From: Acidocella sp.
GTDB taxonomy: Bacteria > Pseudomonadota > Alphaproteobacteria > Acetobacterales > Acetobacteraceae
Direction of reading: 5' to 3'
DNA: 64,000 nucleotides
Assembly (NCBI RefSeq): GCF_027352905.1
Contig: NZ_DAIEIF010000050.1
Span: forward strand, 37,445 to 101,444
Under the pieces are notes generated by a model. That model saw only the letters and a list, made by a program, of their open reading frames with translations. It was not told where the DNA came from and searched no databases. The translations under genes were made by a program, and so were the position numbers. Below, piece by piece: positions 45,116 through 54,257 of the stretch. Position 1 is the stretch's first letter; the number at the start of each line of letters is the position of its first letter.

Positions 45116-46525
45116 ATCCATAGCCTGCGCACCGCCATTCCCCACCGGCTGGACCGGCTGCGCTGGAGCCGCTTTCACGCGCTGATCCTCGCCGGGCTGG
45201 GCACCAGCTGGATGCTGGACGGGCTGGAAGTCACCATCATCGGCGCCATGGGCGCGGTGCTCGCCAGCCCGCGCACCCTGGGGCTGGGGCCGGGCGATAT
45301 CGGCGCGATCGGCTCATGCTATCTGGGCGGCGCGGTGGCGGGCGCGCTGGTCTTCGGCTGGCTCTCGGACCGTTTCGGCCGCCGCCGCATCTTTTTCATC
45401 ACCCTCGGCTGCTATCTCGCGGGCGTGCTGCTCAGCGCCTTCGCCTGGAACGGCGTCTCGCTCGCCGCCTTCCGCCTGCTCACCGGGCTCGGCATTGGCG
45501 GGGAATACGCGGCGGTCAATTCCGCCGTGGACGAGCTGATGCCCGCGCGGCTGCGCGGCCGCCTCAGCCTCGGCCTCAACGGCACCTACTGGCTGGGCGC
45601 GGCGCTGGGAGCCGGGATGACGCTCATTCTCCTCGACCCGCGCTACCTGCCCGAGAGCCTCGGCTGGCGGCTCGGCTTCGGGTTGGGGGCGGCGCTCGGC
45701 CTGGTCGTCATCGCCCTGCGCCGCATGATCCCAGAAAGCCCGCGCTGGCTGGTGACGCATGGCCAGGCCGAGGCGGCGGAGGCGGTGATGAGCGAGATCG
45801 AGGCGAGAACCGGCACGCCTCCGCCCGGAGCGCTCCCCGCCCTCACTTTGCATCCCCGCAAGAGTTTCGGTCCCGGCCTCATCCTGCCCGTGCTGTTCGG
45901 CCAATATAAAAGCCGCACCGTGCTGGTGCTGGCGCTGATGGCGGCGCAGGCCTTTCTCTATAACGCCTTGTTCTTCACCTACGCGCTGATGCTCACCCGC
46001 TTCTACCACGTCCCCCAGGGGCGGGCGGGCATTTATCTCCTGCCGCTGGCGGCGGGCAATTTTCTCGGCCCGCTGCTGCTCGGCCATCTCTTCGACACTG
46101 TGGGGCGGCGGCCGATGCTGGCCCTCACCTACATCCTCTCCGGGCTGATGCTGGCCGTCACCGGCTACGGCTTCGCGCTGGGCTGGTTCAACGCCACCAC
46201 CCAGACCCTCGCCTGGGCCGCGATATTTTTCGTCGCCTCCTCGGCGGCGAGCGCGGCGTATCTCACCGCCAGCGAATTATTCCCCTTGGAAATCCGCGCC
46301 ATGGCCATCGCCCTCTTCTACGCCTTCGGCACGGCGCTGGGCGGGGTGGCCGCCCCCCTCGCCTTCGGGCGGCTCATCGGCTCCGGCCATCCCTGGAGCA
46401 TCTGCGCCGGCTATGGCTTCGCCGGGGCGCTGATGCTGGGGGCGGGAATTCTCGCCGCCTTCCTGGCCGAGCCGGCCGAGGGCAAATCCCTGGAGGAGCT
46501 CTCCAAGCCGCTCTCGGCCGTCTAA
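45116..46525 (+). CDS. MFS transporter (sugar/aromatic-acid type), apparent ATC start
   Basis: About 469 residues if begun at ATC 45116. GGAGGG (45101-45106) sits nine bases upstream. Between the upstream stop at 45110 and Met 45212 there is no ATG, GTG or TTG, yet the frame encodes PHRLDRLRWSRFHALILAG, the usual cytosolic lead and first half of helix 1. Starting at 45212 would cut helix 1. MFS signatures are WLSDRFGRRRIFF between helices 2 and 3, GLGIGGEYAAVNSAVDEL, and PESPRWLVTHG. Twelve helices are expected. The substrate is unknown. It converges on pgk. Confidence 0.85.
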   Translation: MHSLRTAIPHRLDRLRWSRFHALILAGLGTSWMLDGLEVTIIGAMGAVLASPRTLGLGPGDIGAIGSCYLGGAVAGALVFGWLSDRFGRRRIFFITLGCYLAGVLLSAFAWNGVSLAAFRLLTGLGIGGEYAAVNSAVDELMPARLRGRLSLGLNGTYWLGAALGAGMTLILLDPRYLPESLGWRLGFGLGAALGLVVIALRRMIPESPRWLVTHGQAEAAEAVMSEIEARTGTPPPGALPALTLHPRKSFGPGLILPVLFGQYKSRTVLVLALMAAQAFLYNALFFTYALMLTRFYHVPQGRAGIYLLPLAAGNFLGPLLLGHLFDTVGRRPMLALTYILSGLMLAVTGYGFALGWFNATTQTLAWAAIFFVASSAASAAYLTASELFPLEIRAMAIALFYAFGTALGGVAAPLAFGRLIGSGHPWSICAGYGFAGALMLGAGILAAFLAEPAEGKSLEELSKPLSAV

Positions 46526-46530
46526 GCGGC

Positions 46531-47739
46531 CTATCCGAGGTTGGAGAACGCCTTGCTCAGCACCTCCACGCCGGGGAGGATCTTGCCTTCCATCCATTCC
46601 AGGAAGGCGCCGCCCGCCGTGGAGAGATAGGTGAGATCGTCATGCACCCCGGCGAGCTTGAGCGCCGAAACCGTATCGCCGCCGCCGCCCACCGAGATCA
46701 CCTTGCCCTCCTTGGTCGCCTTGGCGATGGCCTTGGCCAGCGTGTTGGTGGAGGCATCGAAGGGCTTGGTCTCGAACGCGCCGAGCGGTCCGTTCCAGAT
46801 GATCGTCTTGATCTCCGGCAGGCGCTTGATGAAGGCGTCCACCGTCTCCGGCCCCACATCCAGCACCATGGCGTTGGGTGGAATGGCATCCACCCTCACC
46901 ACCTGGGTGCGGGCGTTGGGCTCCAGCTTTTCCGCCACCACCACGTCCTTGGGCAGGATGACCTCGCAGCCCTTGGCGGCGGCGGTCTTCAAAATCTCCA
47001 GCGCCGCGGCGTGTAATTCCGGCTCCTGGAGGGATTTGCCGATATGATGGCCCTGCGCGGCGAGAAAGGTGTTGGCCATCGCGCCGCCGATCACCAGGAT
47101 ATCCACCTTAGTGACGAGGTTGTTGAGCAGATCGAGCTTGGTCGAGACCTTGGACCCCGCGACGATCGCCGCCACCGGGCGCTGCGGATGGCCCAGCGCC
47201 TTTTCCAGCGCCTGCAACTCCGCCTGCATCAGCCGCCCGGCGAAGGCGGGCATGTGTTTCGCCACCCCCTCGGTGGAGGCATGGGCGCGATGCGCGGCGG
47301 AGAAGGCGTCGTTGACGTATATATCGCCGAGCCTGGCCAGCTGCGCGGCGAATTCCGGGTCGTTCTTCTCCTCGCCGGGATGGAAGCGGGTATTCTCCAG
47401 CACCAGCACGTCGCCGTCTTTCATCCCGGCGACAGCCTTCTCGGCCTCGGGCCCCACGCAATCCGGCGCGAAGCCGACCGGGCGGCCGAGTATGCCTCCC
47501 AGCGCCTCGGCGACGGGTTTGAGGGAGAGCTCCGGCACCACCTTGCCCTTGGGCCGGTCGAAATGGCTGAGCACGATCACCTTGGCGCCTTTTCCGGACA
47601 ATTCCCGGATCGTCGGCAGCAGCCGCTCCAGCCGGGTGGCGTCCGCCACCTTGCCGTCCCGCATGGGCACGTTCAAATCGGCGCGCAGGAGAACCCGCTT
47701 GCCCTTAACGTCAACGTCGTCGAGCGTGCGGCCCGGCAT
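46531..47739 (-). CDS. pgk: Phosphoglycerate kinase
   Basis: 402 residues from ATG 47739; a GTG at 47760 overlapping the gap stop is an alternative. Motifs are [23 protein letters not shown], the family stretch [34 protein letters not shown], and [13 protein letters not shown] at the ATP site. It transfers the 1,3-bisphosphoglycerate phosphate to ADP. It ends the tkt-gap-pgk operon, and its stop is five bases from that of the MFS gene. Confidence 0.97.
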   Translation of the reverse strand: MPGRTLDDVDVKGKRVLLRADLNVPMRDGKVADATRLERLLPTIRELSGKGAKVIVLSHFDRPKGKVVPELSLKPVAEALGGILGRPVGFAPDCVGPEAEKAVAGMKDGDVLVLENTRFHPGEEKNDPEFAAQLARLGDIYVNDAFSAAHRAHASTEGVAKHMPAFAGRLMQAELQALEKALGHPQRPVAAIVAGSKVSTKLDLLNNLVTKVDILVIGGAMANTFLAAQGHHIGKSLQEPELHAAALEILKTAAAKGCEVILPKDVVVAEKLEPNARTQVVRVDAIPPNAMVLDVGPETVDAFIKRLPEIKTIIWNGPLGAFETKPFDASTNTLAKAIAKATKEGKVISVGGGGDTVSALKLAGVHDDLTYLSTAGGAFLEWMEGKILPGVEVLSKAFSNLG

Positions 47740-47756
47740 GGCCGCCTTCGCCTGGC

Positions 47757-48770
47757 TCACAGCGCACCAAAATAGGCGGCGGTGTCGGACATGCGGTTGG
47801 AGAAGCCCCACTCATTATCGTACCAGGAAAGCACGCGGGCGAGGCCGCCATCCACCACCGTCGTCTGCGGCGCGTCGAAGGTGGACGAGGCCGGCACATG
47901 GTTGAAATCCGAGCTGACCAGCTTCTCGGTGGAATAGCCGAGAATCCCCTTCAGCTCGCCCTCGGCGGCCTTCTTCATCGCGGCGTTGATCTCCTCCGCC
48001 GTCGCTTGGCTCCGCAGCACCGCGTCCAGCGAGATCAGCGACACGTTGGGGGTGGGCACGCGGATGGCGGTGCCGTCCAGCTTGCCCTTCAGCTCCGGCA
48101 GCACGAGGCCGACGGCTTTCGCGGCACCCGTGGAGGTCGGGATGATGTTGCAGGCGGCGGCGCGGGCGCGGTGCAGATCCTTATGCAGCGTGTCCACGGT
48201 CTTCTGATCGCCGGTATAAGAATGGATCGTCACCATATAGCCGCGCTCGATGCCGAAGCTCTCATGCAGCACCTTGGCGACGGGGGCCAGGCAGTTGGTG
48301 GTGCAGGAGGCGTTGGAGATCACCTGCATATCCTTGGTCAGCGTCTTGTGGTTGACGCCATAGACGATGGTGGCGTCCACCCCATCGGCGGGCGCGGAGA
48401 CCAGCACCTTGCGCGCCCCGGCGGTGAGAAGCTGCGCCGCCGCCTCGCGCTTGGTGAACAGGCCGGTGCATTCCATCGCCACGTCCACGCCCTGCAAGGG
48501 CACCTTGGCCGGGTCGCGCTCGGCACTCACCTTGATCGGGCCGTAGCTGCGCCCGTTATGGGTGATGACCAGGCTGTCGCCCTTCACCTCGACGGTGCCG
48601 GGAAAGCGCCCATGCACGGTATCGTAGCGGAACATATGGGCGTTATCCTCGACCGAGCCGAGATCGTTGATCAGCACGGGCGTCACGTCGTCACGGCCGC
48701 TTTCGATCAGCGCGCGCAGGACGAGACGGCCAATGCGGCCGAAGCCGTTGATCGCGATTTTTACAGCCAT
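47757..48770 (-). CDS. gap: Glyceraldehyde-3-phosphate dehydrogenase, type I
   Basis: 337 residues from ATG 48770. The NAD domain begins [18 protein letters not shown], the catalytic cysteine is in [13 protein letters not shown], and the anion-site region [11 protein letters not shown] and [13 protein letters not shown] are conserved. The frame is open upstream within tkt but has no family similarity there. It starts 4 bases after the tkt stop, with AAAGGA serving as ribosome site inside the tkt end. Confidence 0.97.
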   Translation of the reverse strand: MAVKIAINGFGRIGRLVLRALIESGRDDVTPVLINDLGSVEDNAHMFRYDTVHGRFPGTVEVKGDSLVITHNGRSYGPIKVSAERDPAKVPLQGVDVAMECTGLFTKREAAAQLLTAGARKVLVSAPADGVDATIVYGVNHKTLTKDMQVISNASCTTNCLAPVAKVLHESFGIERGYMVTIHSYTGDQKTVDTLHKDLHRARAAACNIIPTSTGAAKAVGLVLPELKGKLDGTAIRVPTPNVSLISLDAVLRSQATAEEINAAMKKAAEGELKGILGYSTEKLVSSDFNHVPASSTFDAPQTTVVDGGLARVLSWYDNEWGFSNRMSDTAAYFGAL

Positions 48771-48774
48771 TGAG

Positions 48775-50811
48775 TCAGTTTCCTTCTTTTTTAACCGCGG
48801 CGACGATCGCCGCCTCCGTGATGCCGAAATGCTCATACAGGATTTCCGCCGGGGCGCTGGCGCCAAAGCCGCGCATGCCGATGAACACGCCCTCGGGGCC
48901 AAGCCAGCGCTCCCAGCCAAAGCCGCAAGCCGCCTCCACGCCGATCCGCGGCGCGGTGCCCAGCACCTCGCGCTGATAGGCCGGGTCCTGCTGGGCGAAG
49001 AGTTCCAGGCACGGGGCGGAGACCACCGCCACCTCCACCCCCTGCTCCGCCAGCCTGCGCCTGGCGCCCATCGCCAGCGCCACCTCGGTGCCGGTGGCGA
49101 TGATGGTGGCGGCGCGCGGCCCGGCCGCCTCGGCCAGCACATAGGCGCCGCGCCCGACGAGATTGCCGTTGGCCTGTTCGCGCAGGGCGGGCGTGGCCTG
49201 GCGGGAAAGGACGAGCAGGCTCGGCCCCTTCATGTTGCGGATGGCGATTTCCCAGGCCTCGGCTGTCTCCACCGCATCGGCGGGGCGCAGCACCAGCACG
49301 TTGGGCATGGCGCGGAAACTGGCGAGATGCTCGACCGGCTGGTGCGTCGGCCCGTCCTCTCCCAGCCCGATCGAATCATGGGTGAGGACATGGATGGCGC
49401 GCGTGCCCATCAGCGCCGCCAGCCGGATGGCGGGGCGCATGTAATCGGTGAAGACGAAGAATGTGCCGGCATAGGGGATCAGCCCGCCATGCAAGGCGAG
49501 GCCGTTGAGCGCCGCCGCCATGCCGAATTCCCGCACGCCGTAGAAAACATAGCGCCCGGCGTAATTGCCCGGCTCCACCGCCGCCATGCCCTTCACCAGG
49601 GTGAGGTTGGAGCCGGTGAGGTCCGCCGAGCCGCCGACGAGTTCGGGAATGGCGGGAACCAGCGCCTCCAGCGCCTTCTGGCTGGATTGGCGGGTGGCGA
49701 GCTTGGGCGCGGCGGCGGCCAGCTCCGCTTTATAGGCGCCCATCGCCTCGGCCCAGCCCTCGGGCAGCTTGCCCTGCATCACCCGCTCGAATTCGGCCCG
49801 CAGCGGGTGCCGGGCCAGCCGCTTCAGCCAGGCGCGGCGGGTGGCGGCCCCGCGCGCCCCGGTCTCGCGCCAGAGCCGCTGGATATCCTCGGGCACGGTA
49901 AAGGGCAGATGCTCCCAGCCCAGCGCCCGCTTGGCGGCCTCGGCCTCCGCGCCGCCCAGGGGCGCGCCATGCGCCGCCGCCGTGCCCGCCTTGTGGGGCG
50001 CGCCAAAGCCGATGATGGTCTTGCAGGCGATGATGGTCGGCTTCGCCGATTTCTGCGCGAAGGCGAGCGCGGCGGCGAGCGCGCCGAAATCATGCCCGTC
50101 CACCCGCCGGGTCGCCCAGCCATAGGCGGCGAAGCGCTTCAGCGTGTCCTCCGAGGTGGAGATGCTGGTCGCCCCGTCGATCGAAATGGAATTATCGTCC
50201 CAAAGCACCGTCAGCCGGTTCAGCCGCAAATGCCCGGCCAGGGCGGCCGCCTCGTGCGAGACCCCCTCCATCAGGCAACCATCCCCGGCGATGACCCAGG
50301 TACGGTGATCCACGAGGGATTTGCCGAATTTCGCCGCCAGCATCCGCTCCGCCAGCGCCATGCCCACGGCGGTGGCAAAGCCCTGGCCCAGCGGTCCGGT
50401 GGTCATCTCGATGGCGGGATGCTCGCCATATTCGGGATGCCCGGCGGCGGGGGAATGAAGCTGGCGGAAGCGTTTCAGCTCCTCGATGCCCATGCCTTCA
50501 TAGCCGGTGAGGTGGAGCAGCGCGTAAAGCAGCATCGAGCCATGCCCGGCGGAGAGCACGAAACGGTCGCGATCCCACCAATCCGGGGCGGCGGCGTCGA
50601 ATTTCAGGAATTTGCGGTAGAGCACGGTGGCGGCGTCGGCCATTCCCATCGGCATGCCGGGATGGCCGGATTTGGCCGCCTCCACCGCGTCGACCGCCAA
50701 AGCGCGGATGGCATTCGCCATCATCCGGTTTTCATCCAAGGGGCGCGCCAGCACCTCCGCCTGCCGCCTGAGCGCCGCCTCGTTCTCCGATTGATCCGCG
50801 CTGCTCGCCAT
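48775..50811 (-). CDS. tkt: Transketolase
   Basis: 678 residues. It is thiamine-diphosphate dependent and links the pentose phosphate pathway with glycolysis. Conserved blocks are [58 protein letters not shown], the cofactor motif [14 protein letters not shown] to [11 protein letters not shown], and [20 protein letters not shown]. It is the first gene of tkt-gap-pgk, an operon useful for both glycolysis and, if present, the Calvin cycle; no RuBisCO or PRK gene is in view. Confidence 0.97.
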   Translation of the reverse strand: MASSADQSENEAALRRQAEVLARPLDENRMMANAIRALAVDAVEAAKSGHPGMPMGMADAATVLYRKFLKFDAAAPDWWDRDRFVLSAGHGSMLLYALLHLTGYEGMGIEELKRFRQLHSPAAGHPEYGEHPAIEMTTGPLGQGFATAVGMALAERMLAAKFGKSLVDHRTWVIAGDGCLMEGVSHEAAALAGHLRLNRLTVLWDDNSISIDGATSISTSEDTLKRFAAYGWATRRVDGHDFGALAAALAFAQKSAKPTIIACKTIIGFGAPHKAGTAAAHGAPLGGAEAEAAKRALGWEHLPFTVPEDIQRLWRETGARGAATRRAWLKRLARHPLRAEFERVMQGKLPEGWAEAMGAYKAELAAAAPKLATRQSSQKALEALVPAIPELVGGSADLTGSNLTLVKGMAAVEPGNYAGRYVFYGVREFGMAAALNGLALHGGLIPYAGTFFVFTDYMRPAIRLAALMGTRAIHVLTHDSIGLGEDGPTHQPVEHLASFRAMPNVLVLRPADAVETAEAWEIAIRNMKGPSLLVLSRQATPALREQANGNLVGRGAYVLAEAAGPRAATIIATGTEVALAMGARRRLAEQGVEVAVVSAPCLELFAQQDPAYQREVLGTAPRIGVEAACGFGWERWLGPEGVFIGMRGFGASAPAEILYEHFGITEAAIVAAVKKEGN

Positions 50812-50893
50812 CTCTCCGCCCGTTCAGGTCTGGCGCGTGCATAATCCTACACGTCGCGTCCTTCAACCCGCCGCGCAAGCGGGGGCGCGGATT

Positions 50894-51301
50894 TCAGGCG
50901 TTCTCCCCGCCGCCGCGGGCCATGGCGGCGGCAAGGCGGGTGAATGCCTCGTCGATCTTGGCGCGCAGCCGGGCATCGGTCACCAGCTCGGCCATCGCCG
51001 CGCGCATCGCCGCCACCCATTGGCCGGCGGTCTCCGCGGTGATGCCCATGCCCGCATGGCGCGACATCACGCAAAACCCGCCGCCGCGCGCCGCCAGCCA
51101 GTCGCGCGGGCCGCCGAGCCAGGTTGCGAGAAACCCGGCGAAGGAGTCCCGCACCGGGCCCAGATCCGGCTCGTGCATCGCGCGCAATCCGGCATAGGCC
51201 GGGTCGCTCTCCATGATATCATAAAACCGGTCCGCCAGGGCGCGCGTAAAGGCCGCGCCGCCCAGCCGGTCATAGATGGTTCCGCTTTCCGCCTCGCTCA
51301 T
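50894..51301 (-). CDS. Truncated haemoglobin, group II
   Basis: 135 residues from ATG 51301. The globin pattern starts IYDRLGGAAFTRALADRFYDIM and continues with AYAGLRAMHEPDLGPVRDSFAGFLATWLGG; the proximal histidine is in MSRHAGMGI and the group II tryptophan in GQWVAAMRAAM. Such proteins bind O2 or NO and protect against nitrosative stress. It lies downstream of amt on the same strand, beyond a terminator-like hairpin, so it is probably a separate transcript or gets partial read-through. Confidence 0.9.
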   Translation of the reverse strand: MSEAESGTIYDRLGGAAFTRALADRFYDIMESDPAYAGLRAMHEPDLGPVRDSFAGFLATWLGGPRDWLAARGGGFCVMSRHAGMGITAETAGQWVAAMRAAMAELVTDARLRAKIDEAFTRLAAAMARGGGENA

Positions 51302-51370
51302 GCCAGGCTCAGAGCACCAACCCCGCCCGCCGCCATTGATCCAGATCATGGCGCCGCCCGCCAAACGAAA

Positions 51371-51398
51371 CCCCCTCCCGGCCGGGCCGGAAGGGGGG
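51371..51398 (-). terminator. Terminator-like hairpin after amt
   Basis: On the minus strand, CCCCC-TT-CCGGC pairs with GCCGG-GA-GGGGG around a 3-4 base loop, then TTTCGTTT. It begins about 25 bases after the amt stop. Confidence 0.55.
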
Positions 51399-51422
51399 AG
51401 AGCGGCGCGAACCGCCAAAGCC

Positions 51423-52748
51423 TCAGCCGTGGGAGACGACCTCGCCATGCAGGGTGATGTCCAGCCCCTCGATCTCGTCCTCCTGGGTGACGCGCAGCCC
51501 CATGGTCATGTCGATCAGCTTGAGGATGATGAAGCTGAGCACCGCGTCGTACACGATGGTGACGATGATGCCCTCGGCCTGGACGAGAACCTGGTGCGGG
51601 TTGCCGTCGATCAGGCCGGAATGGCCCTGGCCGCCCACCGCGGCGACGGCGAACACGCCGGTGAGCAGCGCGCCGAGAATGCCGCCCAGCCCATGCACGC
51701 CCCACACATCCAGCGCGTCATCGTAGCCGAACATGCTCTTGAAGCCGGTGACGCCCCAGAAGCAGACCACCCCCGCGGCGAGGCCGATGATCAGCGCCCC
51801 GCCAATCGGCACGAAACCGCAAGCCGGGGTGATGGCGACGAGGCCGGCCACCGCGCCAGAGACCGCGCCCAGCATGCTCGGCTTGCCCTTCACCGCCCAT
51901 TCCGCCAGCACCCAGGAGACGACGGCGGCGGAGGTGGCGAGCTGGGTGTTGATGGCCGCCATGCCGGCGAGGCCGCCCGCCGTCAGGGCGGAGCCGGCAT
52001 TGAAGCCGAACCAGCCCACCCAGAGCAGGGAGGCGCCGATCAGCGCGTAGGCCATGTTGCCCGGCGCCATGTTCTCCCGCCCGTAACCGGAGCGCTTGCC
52101 CACCATGATCGCGGCGATCAGCCCCGGCACGGCGGAATCGATGTGCACCACCGTGCCGCCCGCGAAATCGAGCACGCCGAGCCCGCCGAGAAAGCCGCCC
52201 GGCCCCCAGACCATATGGGCGATCGGGCAATAGACGAGCAGCAGCCAGATGCCGACGAACACCATGGCGGAGGAGAATTTCAGCCGGTCGGCCGGGCCGC
52301 CCAGCATCAAGGCGGGGGTGATAATGGCGAAGGTGCACTGGAAAAAGGCGAACACCGTCTCGGGAATGGTGCCGGAAAGCCCGGTGAGGCCGGTGCCTTG
52401 CAGCATCACCCGCGAGAAGCCGCCGAAATAGGGCGCGAGCGGGCCGGAACCCGCCGTGAACGCCAGGCTATAGCCCACGATGCACCACAAAACCGTGACG
52501 AGGGCGGTGGTGAAGAAGCATTGCATCAGCATGGCGAGCATGTTCTTCTTGCGCAACAAACCCGCGTAGTACAAAGCGAGCCCGGGCACGGTCATCATCA
52601 GCACCAGCGCCGATGAGGTGAGCATCCAGGCCGTGTCCCCCGAATTGAGAGGCGGCGGCGGCGCAACGGTCTGCGCCAGCGCGGGCGCGAGGCCGAACGC
52701 TGCCAACCCCACCCCCAGAGCCACGCCCATGAAAGATTTTTTTATCAT
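51423..52748 (-). CDS. amt: Ammonium transporter (Amt/Rh family)
   Basis: 441 residues from ATG 52748, with GAGGG. A signal peptide (MIKKSFMGVALGVGLAAFG, cut near ALAQ) is followed by eleven membrane helices. Family signatures are DTAWMLTSSALVLMMTVPGL, the His of the central pore region in DFAGGTVVHIDSAVPGLIA, and the second pore His in DVWGVHGLGGILGALL. The C-terminal tail (LRVTQEDEIEGLDITLHGEV) is the GlnK-interacting end. No glnK adjoins it, which differs from the common glnK-amtB pair. A sigma-54 promoter lies upstream. Confidence 0.95.
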   Translation of the reverse strand: MIKKSFMGVALGVGLAAFGLAPALAQTVAPPPPLNSGDTAWMLTSSALVLMMTVPGLALYYAGLLRKKNMLAMLMQCFFTTALVTVLWCIVGYSLAFTAGSGPLAPYFGGFSRVMLQGTGLTGLSGTIPETVFAFFQCTFAIITPALMLGGPADRLKFSSAMVFVGIWLLLVYCPIAHMVWGPGGFLGGLGVLDFAGGTVVHIDSAVPGLIAAIMVGKRSGYGRENMAPGNMAYALIGASLLWVGWFGFNAGSALTAGGLAGMAAINTQLATSAAVVSWVLAEWAVKGKPSMLGAVSGAVAGLVAITPACGFVPIGGALIIGLAAGVVCFWGVTGFKSMFGYDDALDVWGVHGLGGILGALLTGVFAVAAVGGQGHSGLIDGNPHQVLVQAEGIIVTIVYDAVLSFIILKLIDMTMGLRVTQEDEIEGLDITLHGEVVSHG

Positions 52749-52848
52749 CGAACCCTCGTTCCTCATCGCGCCGCCTTGCGGCCCGGAGCCCTGGCAGGCC
52801 AGCGGCGCATAACGTGAAAGCTCCCAGTGCATCAGCGAGCTTCAGCAA

Positions 52849-52864
52849 AGCAATTAATGTGCCA
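52849..52864 (-). promoter_or_regulatory. Sigma-54 (RpoN) promoter of amt
   Basis: On the minus strand, TGGCAC (52864-52859), 5 bases, then TTGCT (52853-52849). This is an exact match to the -24/-12 consensus TGGCAC-N5-TTGCW. The leader to the amt ATG is about 100 bases. It implies activation by NtrC-type regulators under nitrogen limitation; no NtrC boxes were recognised upstream by eye. Confidence 0.8.
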
Positions 52865-53022
52865 GCCCCGGCGGGCGGGGCGACTCTGTCCCGCCTCCCG
52901 CGCCGCTGCCCGGCTTCGCCGTCCCCTCAAACAAATTTGCCGTTTTTTTAGGCGGGGACCGCCCGCCTCGTTCGCCATGGCCGCTGCTATCCGCCGGGGC
53001 GGAGTTCTGGCAAAGAGCATTC

Positions 53023-54204
53023 ATGACCCAAGATTGCGACATCGCGGTGGTGGGCGCCGGCCCGGTGGGCGGCACCCTGGCCCTGGCCCTGGCGGCGCGC
53101 GGCCGCAAGGTGCTGCTCATCGACAAGGCCGATCTCAAGCCGATGGAGCATCCGGATTTCGATGGCAGGGCCTATGCCATCGCCCATGGCTGCCGCGCCG
53201 TGCTGGCGGAGGCGGGGCTGTGGGAGCGGCTGCCCTACGCTCCCTGCCCCATCCTCGATATCGACGTCACCGACGGCAAGCCCGGCCAGCCCCCCTCCCG
53301 CCTCAGCCTGCATTTCGGCCATAGCGCCATCGGCGACGAGCCCTTCGGCTGGATCATCGAGGCGCGCTCCGTCCGCGTCGCTCTCAACGCCGCCCTCGCG
53401 CAATCCAGCGTCATCCTGCGCGCCCCCGCCGAGGCCACGGTCACCCGCGCGGCGGAGGGCGTCACGCTGCGTGTCGGCCATGAGAATTTCACCGCCCGGC
53501 TGGTGGTGGCGGCGGAGGGCAGGCACTCGCCGCTGCGCGCCCAGGCGGGCATTCCCGTCACCCGCCTGCCCTACCGCCAGACGGCGGTCATCTTCGCCAT
53601 CGCCCATGAGCGCCCGCATCACAATGTCGCCTGGGAACATTTCCTGCCCGGCGGCCCCTTCGCCGTGCTGCCGATGACGGGCACGATCGCCCATCCCCAT
53701 CTCTCCGCCATCGTCTTCACCGAGAGCGACGCCAATGCCCGCCTCCTCCACGCCATGGATAACGAGGCGCTGGCCGCCCAGGCCCAGACCCGGCTCGGCG
53801 GCAGGCTGGGGGAGATCGAGCTGGCCGGGCGGCGCTGGCTCCACCCGCTCTCGGCCATGTACGCCGCCCGCTATTACGCCACGCGGCTCGCTTTGGCGGG
53901 AGACGCCGCCCATGGCGTCCACCCCATCGCGGGCCAGGGGCTGAATCTCGGCCTGCGCGACGCCGCCGCCCTCGCCGAGATCGCCGGCGGCGCGGCGGAC
54001 CCGGGCGCGGAGCCGGTGCTGCGCGCCTACCAGGCCCGCCAGCGCCCCATCAACATGGCCATGCTGCTCGGCATGGACGCGCTGGACCGCCTCTTCTCCA
54101 CCGATTTCCCGCCGCTCCGCCTGGCGCGCGATCTCGGCCTCGCCGCCGTGGAGCGCCTGCCCGGCCTCAAGCGCCGCTTCATGCTGGCGGCGATGGGCCA
54201 TTAG
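53023..54204 (+). CDS. UbiH/UbiF/COQ6-family FAD-dependent hydroxylase
   Basis: 393 residues. The Rossmann FAD motif DIAVVGAGPVGGTLALALA opens the chain. The second FAD site starts GDAAHGVHPIAGQGLNLGL, and GWIIEARSVRVALNAAL is characteristic of aromatic-ring hydroxylases of ubiquinone synthesis. Which ring carbon is hydroxylated cannot be assigned by eye; alphaproteobacteria often use UbiL, UbiM or UbiH variants. It is divergent from amt, with 274 bases between them that carry the sigma-54 site, and is followed by the Kef-type gene after 53 bases. Confidence 0.9.
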   Translation: MTQDCDIAVVGAGPVGGTLALALAARGRKVLLIDKADLKPMEHPDFDGRAYAIAHGCRAVLAEAGLWERLPYAPCPILDIDVTDGKPGQPPSRLSLHFGHSAIGDEPFGWIIEARSVRVALNAALAQSSVILRAPAEATVTRAAEGVTLRVGHENFTARLVVAAEGRHSPLRAQAGIPVTRLPYRQTAVIFAIAHERPHHNVAWEHFLPGGPFAVLPMTGTIAHPHLSAIVFTESDANARLLHAMDNEALAAQAQTRLGGRLGEIELAGRRWLHPLSAMYAARYYATRLALAGDAAHGVHPIAGQGLNLGLRDAAALAEIAGGAADPGAEPVLRAYQARQRPINMAMLLGMDALDRLFSTDFPPLRLARDLGLAAVERLPGLKRRFMLAAMGH

Positions 54205-54257
54205 CCCCTTCCCTCATTCCCCCGCGGCTTTAGAAGCGGCTTAGAAAGCGATCGGCC

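Noticed and set aside
48667..50844. 725-codon frame antisense to transketolase
   Set aside because: Same GC shadow effect; transketolase on the other strand has every family motif.
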